A stretch of DNA of 64,000 bases. It comes from Neomesorhizobium albiziae (GTDB taxonomy: Bacteria > Pseudomonadota > Alphaproteobacteria > Rhizobiales > Rhizobiaceae). The position numbers were made by a program, and so were the translations under genes. The stretch covers positions 124,001 through 188,000 of the forward strand of contig NZ_FOSL01000008.1 in assembly GCF_900114255.1 (NCBI RefSeq), written 5' to 3'. Of this stretch, positions 60,118 to 64,000 are shown one piece after another. The notes under the pieces are model-generated. The model did not search any database, was not told where the DNA came from, and saw only the letters and a list, made by a program, of their open reading frames with translations. Position 1 is the stretch's first letter. Each line of letters opens with the position of its first letter.

Positions 60118-60187
60118 GACCCAATATAGAGATTTGGGTCAGCCCATGGGAGGGGGGCCATTCCAGAATCTGACGACACCCCAGCCG

Positions 60188-60385
60188 TCAGCCGCGCTGC
60201 AGGCTGACAAGCAGCACGAAACCCATGCCGCTCTTCTTCGGCGCCGGCGCTTCGATCGTCGTGACGCGGCTGTCGGCGCGAACACCCTGGATCGCGAGCA
60301 GCGGGCTCCACAACACCAGCATGATCGCTGCTGCGCGGGGCAGGTGGCGAAGCACTTTGAGAACTGGGTTGATCGAGCGGTTCAT
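60188..60385 (-). CDS. Small exported or membrane peptide, function unknown
   Basis: 65 residues starting MNRSINPVLKVLRHLPRAA with a hydrophobic core (AIMLVLWSPLLAIQGVRA) that could be a signal peptide or single helix, then TTIEAPAPKKSGMGFVLLVSLQRG. It lies 34 bases downstream of another small membrane peptide on the same strand. I do not recognise it. The signal-like N-terminus and the tandem arrangement give moderate support. Confidence 0.4.
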   Translation of the reverse strand: MNRSINPVLKVLRHLPRAAAIMLVLWSPLLAIQGVRADSRVTTIEAPAPKKSGMGFVLLVSLQRG

Positions 60386-60418
60386 AGACGTTGGCCTTGG
60401 GTTGAACGGGTTGGGTTG

Positions 60419-60568
60419 TTATCCGCGCGGGGTGCTGCAGGAGAATGCGCAAGGCGCGGCGATGCCACGGTGGCGGTCGGAGCGCCCTGCCTCTGCGACG
60501 AGAAGGGCAAAGAACAGTCCAAACAGCGCCGTAATCAGGCAGACGATGGTGAAGCGGCGAGCGAGCAT
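60419..60568 (-). CDS. Very small single-helix membrane peptide
   Basis: A 49-residue frame on the reverse strand from ATG 60566-60568: MLARRFTIVCLITALFGLFF, then ALLVAEAGRSDRHRG, ending AFSCSTPRG. One membrane helix (about 6-25) and a short outside tail with two cysteines. I recall similar MLARRFTIVCL peptides in Mesorhizobium-type genomes. It precedes the peptide gene at 60188. No function is known; coding status is moderately supported. Confidence 0.45.
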   Translation of the reverse strand: MLARRFTIVCLITALFGLFFALLVAEAGRSDRHRGIAAPCAFSCSTPRG

Positions 60569-60718
60569 CGGTGTATCCCTCAATTCATGGACACACTTTG
60601 CCTGTTGCGGGCTGAACCGGCCCTGAGACCGCCGTTCATCCTGCGTTCAAAAACTTTGACGTGACGCGGGTGGCCCCGGCGGGCAATCTGCGCCGGAATT
60701 CAAACAGGAGCATGCCCG

Positions 60719-61447
60719 ATGGCCACCCAGACCAAGCCGATCGAACTGCATTATTGGCCGACGCCAAACGGCTGGAAGATCACCATCATGCTGGAGGAAC
60801 TCGGCATCCCCTACACGGTGAAATTCGTCAACATCGGCCGTGGCGAGCAGTTCGAGCCGTCATTCCTGAAGATCGCGCCCAATAACCGCATGCCGGCGAT
60901 CGTGGATCCCGAGGGGCCTTCTTCCAACGGAAAAGGGGGCGGCGAGCCGATCTCGGTCTTCGAGTCCGGCGCCATCCTTCAATATCTCGGCCGCAAGTTC
61001 GGGCAATTCTATCCGGCGGACGAGCGCGCCCGCGTGGAGGTCGACCAATGGCTGTTCTGGCAGATGGGTGGCTTGGGTCCGATGGCCGGACAGGCGCATC
61101 ATTTCCGCCAGTATGCGCCGGAGAAGATCCCTTACGCCATCGACCGCTACACTAACGAGTGCAACCGGCTCTATGGCGTCATGAACCAGCGCCTCGCGGA
61201 CCGGCAGTTCTTGGCTGGCGACTATTCGATTGCCGATATGGCCTGCATCGGCTGGGTGAGGCCCTACAAGAACCAGGGCCAGGATCTCGACGACTTTCCC
61301 AATCTCAAGCGCTGGTTCGAGGCGATCATGGCCCGGCCGGCCGTCGAAAGGGCGATGGAGGTGGGCAAGGAAGAGCGCGAGAAATCCAATCTCGCCAATG
61401 ACAAGGAAGCCCAGAAGGTGCTGTTCGGCCAGCGTGCGAGAGCCTGA
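60719..61447 (+). CDS. Glutathione S-transferase (YfcG/YghU, Nu-class-like)
   Basis: 242 residues: thioredoxin-fold domain (about 8-95) with YWPTPNGWKITIMLEELG, NNRMPAIVDPEG and ESGAILQYLGRKFG (the Glu-Ser pair that binds glutathione), and an all-helical domain with QWLFWQMGGLGPMAGQAHHF and DYSIADMACIGWV. The TPNGWK motif is that of the Nu-class disulfide-bond oxidoreductases. ATG 60719 follows CAGGAGCATGCCCG. A hairpin follows the stop. Confidence 0.88.
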   Translation: MATQTKPIELHYWPTPNGWKITIMLEELGIPYTVKFVNIGRGEQFEPSFLKIAPNNRMPAIVDPEGPSSNGKGGGEPISVFESGAILQYLGRKFGQFYPADERARVEVDQWLFWQMGGLGPMAGQAHHFRQYAPEKIPYAIDRYTNECNRLYGVMNQRLADRQFLAGDYSIADMACIGWVRPYKNQGQDLDDFPNLKRWFEAIMARPAVERAMEVGKEEREKSNLANDKEAQKVLFGQRARA

Positions 61448-61459
61448 GAGCATGTGTTC

Positions 61460-61487
61460 GCGGCCACCGTATGAGCGCGGTGGCCGC
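61460..61487. terminator. Perfect hairpin between convergent genes
   Basis: GCGGCCACCG (61460-61469) and CGGTGGCCGC (61478-61487) form a 10-base-pair stem with an 8-base loop between the GST and DUF2147 stop codons. There is no clear T-run, but the position favours termination for both genes. Confidence 0.5.
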
Positions 61488-61505
61488 GGCGCGCGACACG
61501 ACTAA

Positions 61506-61850
61506 TTATTGGCGGGCCAAACTCTCGCTTTTGCAAATGATCCCGCCCAGCACACAGCCGGAGAGCGAGAGCGTGTTGCCACTGACGGAGGCTTTGCCCG
61601 AATAGGTCTTGCCCTCATCGAGTTTGTTGACCTTGCCCTTGTAGCTGCCGCCGGAGCCGGCCATGCAGCCGATAGACTTGCCCTTGTATTCGCCGGTCAT
61701 AACGGTGCCGCAGAATTGTCCCCCGCTTGCGGCATATTGGATCAGTGTGCCGTTCGAGCGCTTCCAGGTGCCTTCGATAGGCTCTGCCGCCAGCGCCGCG
61801 CCGGTCATCAGTGTTGCCGCCGCAACGGCCATGCTCATTTTGCGAAACAT
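61506..61850 (-). CDS. DUF2147 exported protein
   Basis: 114 residues from ATG 61848-61850: signal peptide about 1-21 (VAAATLMTGAALA), then PIEGTWKRSNGTLIQYAASG, FCGTVMTGEYKGKSIG, KLDEGKTYSGKASV and LSLSGCVLGGIICKSE. This is the small lipocalin-like DUF2147 domain with its conserved GTWKxxNG and YxGKxxxxGNxLxLxGC pattern. Probably periplasmic; function unknown. Confidence 0.82.
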   Translation of the reverse strand: MFRKMSMAVAAATLMTGAALAAEPIEGTWKRSNGTLIQYAASGGQFCGTVMTGEYKGKSIGCMAGSGGSYKGKVNKLDEGKTYSGKASVSGNTLSLSGCVLGGIICKSESLARQ

Positions 61851-62284
61851 CGGTTCCTCCCTCCGAGGGTTGCCGGCCCGGATCCTTCCGCCGCTTCCCC
61901 TTACGCAAACGTAAGCTAATCCAGTCCGGGGGAAAACAAAAGTATGACGCAGCGTCAGGTTGCGGCGATTTTCGGGCGGTTTTTTTTGCGTTGGTTTTTC
62001 AGACGGGGCGCAAATTCTTGAGCCCGCTTCCGGTTTCGTGGTTATCAAACAGTTCTTTTGCCAGGCCCAAATTTTCGACGATTTTTCGCCGAATCCGCGC
62101 CGCAGCGGCGACTCTATCCTTAATAAAATCCGAGGTTTACCTCTTGTTTGATTTTTGTTTGCGGCAAATTAAGCACGCCATTTAACGACGGATTCAAGCC
62201 TCGGCGGCATTCTCGGAAGCATCGAAAGGGCAGCTCGAACGGGACGAAAGAAGCGGCTCTCGGAGCAAGACAGGGGACGAAGAA
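61851..62284. other. Intergenic spacer with AT-rich upstream regions
   Basis: About 430 bases between the DUF2147 and Sel1-like genes, which are divergent. It is AT-richer in the middle (61930-62180) with T-runs, and holds AAATCCGAGGTTTACCTCTT, a small inverted repeat GAGG/CCTC. No open frame here looks coding. It probably contains two promoters. Confidence 0.45.
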
Positions 62285-62551
62285 ATGGCACGTTTTGAAA
62301 TCCAGGAAGCCGGCTTCGGCGGCATCGGTAGCTCGGCCCAGGCCGACATTCTTTTCGAACTCGGCATGATGTATGCGACCGGCCGCGATTGCGCCGTCGA
62401 CGTTGTCGCCGCCCACAAATGGTTCAACATCGCAGCCATCAAGGGATCGGACCGTGCGGCTGAAGTCCGCGCCGAACTCTCGGCCTCGATGTCCAAGCTG
62501 GAAATCGCCAAGGCGCTGCGCGAAGCGCGCGAATGGATGACCGCACACTGA
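62285..62551 (+). CDS. Small Sel1-like repeat protein
   Basis: 88 residues. DILFELGMMYATGRDCAVDV and AAHKWFNIAAIKGSDRAAEV form one Sel1-like (TPR-type) repeat with the usual ELGxMYxxG and AxxWFxxAAxxG signature, followed by a helix with EIAKALREAREWM. Cytoplasmic, probably protein-binding. The single repeat is a common compact form in rhizobia. A terminator lies downstream. Confidence 0.78.
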   Translation: MARFEIQEAGFGGIGSSAQADILFELGMMYATGRDCAVDVVAAHKWFNIAAIKGSDRAAEVRAELSASMSKLEIAKALREAREWMTAH

Positions 62552-62662
62552 CAGGAATACCGACCTTAAACAGGGAGTTCCCGGCAAAACAGAGCGGCAA
62601 AAGCTGCCATCCGGGACAACGGCGCGAAACAGGCAAGGGGACGCCTGGACGAAGCTGACAGG

Positions 62663-62702
62663 AAAAGCCGCGACCGGTGGGAACAACCGGCGCGGCTTTC
62701 TT
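62663..62702 (+). terminator. Terminator downstream of the Sel1-like gene
   Basis: AAAAGCCGCG (62663-62672) and CGCGGCTTTCTT (62691-62702) enclose an inner ACCGGT/ACCGG pair. GC-rich stem flanked by A- and T-runs, 110 bases after the stop codon. Confidence 0.7.
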
Positions 62703-62827
62703 GCAGCTGGATTATCCGTTTCTTTCGGCTGGCCCCGCGCGATAGACCGCATCATATGTGGCAATCCGCGTCCTGCCGCGATATCAGGATGCTTCGGGCA
62801 TCGCGGATGCCGTGGAGGAACAGAGAT

Positions 62828-63946
62828 ATGATCAGGAAAACCCTTCTGGGCGCGGCTTTTTCCGGGCTTTTTCTGGTAGCGCCGGCTCACGCCGACGACA
62901 TCACCTTTGCCGTCGTCGGACCGATGACGGGCCAACTCGCCAACATCGGCGACCAGTTCCGCCAAGGCGCGGAAGCGGCTGCCGCTGCGATCAACGAGGC
63001 GGGCGGCATTGACGGCCGCCAGATCAAGATCGCCATCGAAGACGACGTCTGCGATCCCAAGCAGGCGGTGTCGGTGGCAAATCGCATCATCGCCAACGGC
63101 ATCAAGTTCATCGACGGCCATGCCTGCTCCGGTTCGAGCATCCCGGCCTCGGCCGTCTATGCCGAAAGCGCTGCGCTGATGATGACGCCGGCATCGTCCA
63201 ACCCGCTGCTGACCGACGACGCGGCGAAGAACGGCTGGCCGACCATCATGCGCCTCTACACCCGCGACGACGCGCAGGGCGCCTTTATCGGCCCCTGGAT
63301 CGCCGAGAAGTACAAGGGCAAGAACGTCGTCATCCTGCACGACAAGAGCGCTTACGGGCAGGGCGTGGCCGATGCGGTAAAGGCGACCATGAACGCCGGC
63401 GGCCTCAACGAAGTGATGTATGACGGCATCAACGCCGGTGAAAAGGACTACACGGCCCTGGTCACCAAGATGAAAGAACTGAAGGCCGATGTCGTCTATT
63501 TCGGCGGCTATCACCCCGAAGCGGGCCTCATCCTGCGCCAGGCGGCCGAGCAGAACTTCAAGTTCCAGCTGATCATGCCGGACTCCATCGCATCGCCGGA
63601 ATTCTGGCAGATCGCCGGCCCGGCCGGTGAAGGCACCATGTTCGTCTTCCCGTCGGACCCGCAGTCGAAACCCGAAGCCAAGGCGGCGATCGAGAAGATC
63701 AAGGCCGGCGGCTTCGTGCCGGAAGGCTTTACGCTGTTCTCATACGCAACGATCCAGGCATTCGCCGAGGGCATCAAGCGTGCCGGCAGCGACGACCCGA
63801 TGAAGGTCGCCGAGGCATTGAAGAACGGCCAGCCCATCGACACCGTCGTCGGCCAGGTGACTTTCGATAAAAAGGGCGACCTGAAGAACGCCAGCTACGA
63901 CATCAACCAGTGGCATGACGGCAAGTACGCGCCGATCAAGCAGTAA
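62828..63946 (+). CDS. LivK-type branched-chain amino acid ABC binding protein
   Basis: ATG 62828 with GGAGGAACAG upstream; 372 residues. Signal peptide about 1-22 (GAAFSGLFLVAPAHA), then the type I periplasmic-binding fold: FAVVGPMTGQLANIGDQFRQ, AINEAGGIDGRQIKI, DPKQAVSVANRI, HACSGSSIPASAVYAE and YGGYHPEAG-like VYFGGYHPEAGLIL. These are the Leu/Ile/Val-binding protein boxes. No permease or ATPase gene is adjacent and a strong terminator follows, so it probably serves a transporter encoded elsewhere. Confidence 0.9.
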   Translation: MIRKTLLGAAFSGLFLVAPAHADDITFAVVGPMTGQLANIGDQFRQGAEAAAAAINEAGGIDGRQIKIAIEDDVCDPKQAVSVANRIIANGIKFIDGHACSGSSIPASAVYAESAALMMTPASSNPLLTDDAAKNGWPTIMRLYTRDDAQGAFIGPWIAEKYKGKNVVILHDKSAYGQGVADAVKATMNAGGLNEVMYDGINAGEKDYTALVTKMKELKADVVYFGGYHPEAGLILRQAAEQNFKFQLIMPDSIASPEFWQIAGPAGEGTMFVFPSDPQSKPEAKAAIEKIKAGGFVPEGFTLFSYATIQAFAEGIKRAGSDDPMKVAEALKNGQPIDTVVGQVTFDKKGDLKNASYDINQWHDGKYAPIKQ

Positions 63947-63967
63947 GCTTCGCAGCTTAAGCAGTGC

Positions 63968-63996
63968 AAAAGGCCGGGTTCGTCCCGGCCTTTTTT
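63968..63996 (+). terminator. Rho-independent terminator after the LivK-type gene
   Basis: AAAA, stem GGCCGGG (63972-63978), loop TTCGT, CCCGGCC (63984-63990), then TTTTTT. A textbook terminator 22 bases behind the stop codon. Confidence 0.92.
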
Positions 63997-64000
63997 GGTG

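Noticed and set aside
1-64000. tRNA, rRNA, riboswitch and replication-origin signatures
   Set aside because: I saw no cloverleaf with a conserved T-loop, no rRNA segment and no iteron or DnaA-box cluster. A covariance-model scan would be decisive and I could not run one.

Overview
The window is high-GC, densely coded chromosomal DNA from an alphaproteobacterium. Gene content and gene order point to Hyphomicrobiales, most likely Phyllobacteriaceae and Mesorhizobium-like. The pointers are a feuN-feuP-feuQ cluster, a cycHJKL (ccmIEFH)-degP-two-component-glnE-pleC block, a DivJ-like kinase followed by a peptidoglycan-binding protein, the small DUF5330, DUF1491 and DUF2336 proteins, and a rhizobial-type gene transfer agent (GTA) head cluster. 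The taxonomic call is an inference from recognised families; no 16S or tRNA gene was seen.

Layout. 1-8.6 kb: a partial DUF5330 gene, a DivJ-like sensor kinase overlapping a peptidoglycan-binding protein, DUF1491 and DUF2336 genes, a DUF1214/DUF1254-type pair and a class A penicillin-binding protein. 8.9-20.4 kb: a GTA/phage-type head and tail cluster in RcGTA order (g1, terminase, portal, a small membrane gene, protease, capsid, connectors, tail terminator, tail tube). This cluster is visibly decaying. The tail tube gene runs straight into the 3' part of the giant g15 gene, so everything that should lie between (tape measure, g12-g14, 5' half of g15) is gone. The g15 remnant carries two frame changes, and the terminase start looks disrupted. 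A 1.5 kb block with a VapBC toxin-antitoxin pair and two related small genes interrupts the cluster, and four unrelated repeat families have accumulated in it.

20.5-23.6 kb: feuN-like, feuP, feuQ and a glycine-zipper lipoprotein. 23.8-27.9 kb: the overlapping cytochrome c maturation operon ccmI-ccmE-ccmF-ccmH. 27.9-39.1 kb: a class III nucleotide cyclase, a DegP-type periplasmic protease, an OmpR-type response regulator and kinase translationally coupled to glnE, an EF-hand protein and a PleC-like kinase. 39.2-50 kb: a DrrAB-type ABC exporter, pepN, an orphan CoxL-like molybdoenzyme subunit, an EamA transporter and an SbmA/BacA-ABCD-type ABC transporter. 49.6-64 kb: an MmyB-type regulator divergent from a small membrane protein, a thioesterase, a family-4-like uracil-DNA glycosylase lacking half of the usual iron-sulfur cysteines, a secreted hypothetical, ETF-ubiquinone oxidoreductase, two DUF922 metalloprotease-like paralogues, an EEP-family protein, a haloacetate-dehalogenase-like hydrolase, AMP nucleosidase, small membrane peptides, a glutathione S-transferase, DUF2147 and Sel1-like proteins, and a LivK-type binding protein ending at a strong terminator.

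Most of the window is core rhizobial housekeeping in conserved order. The accessory signal is concentrated in the GTA region. What looks most worth following is the decaying GTA: a g9/g15 deletion fusion, an embedded toxin-antitoxin module bounded by GGCAGTA arrays, and a REP-like repeat expanded in frame inside the portal gene.
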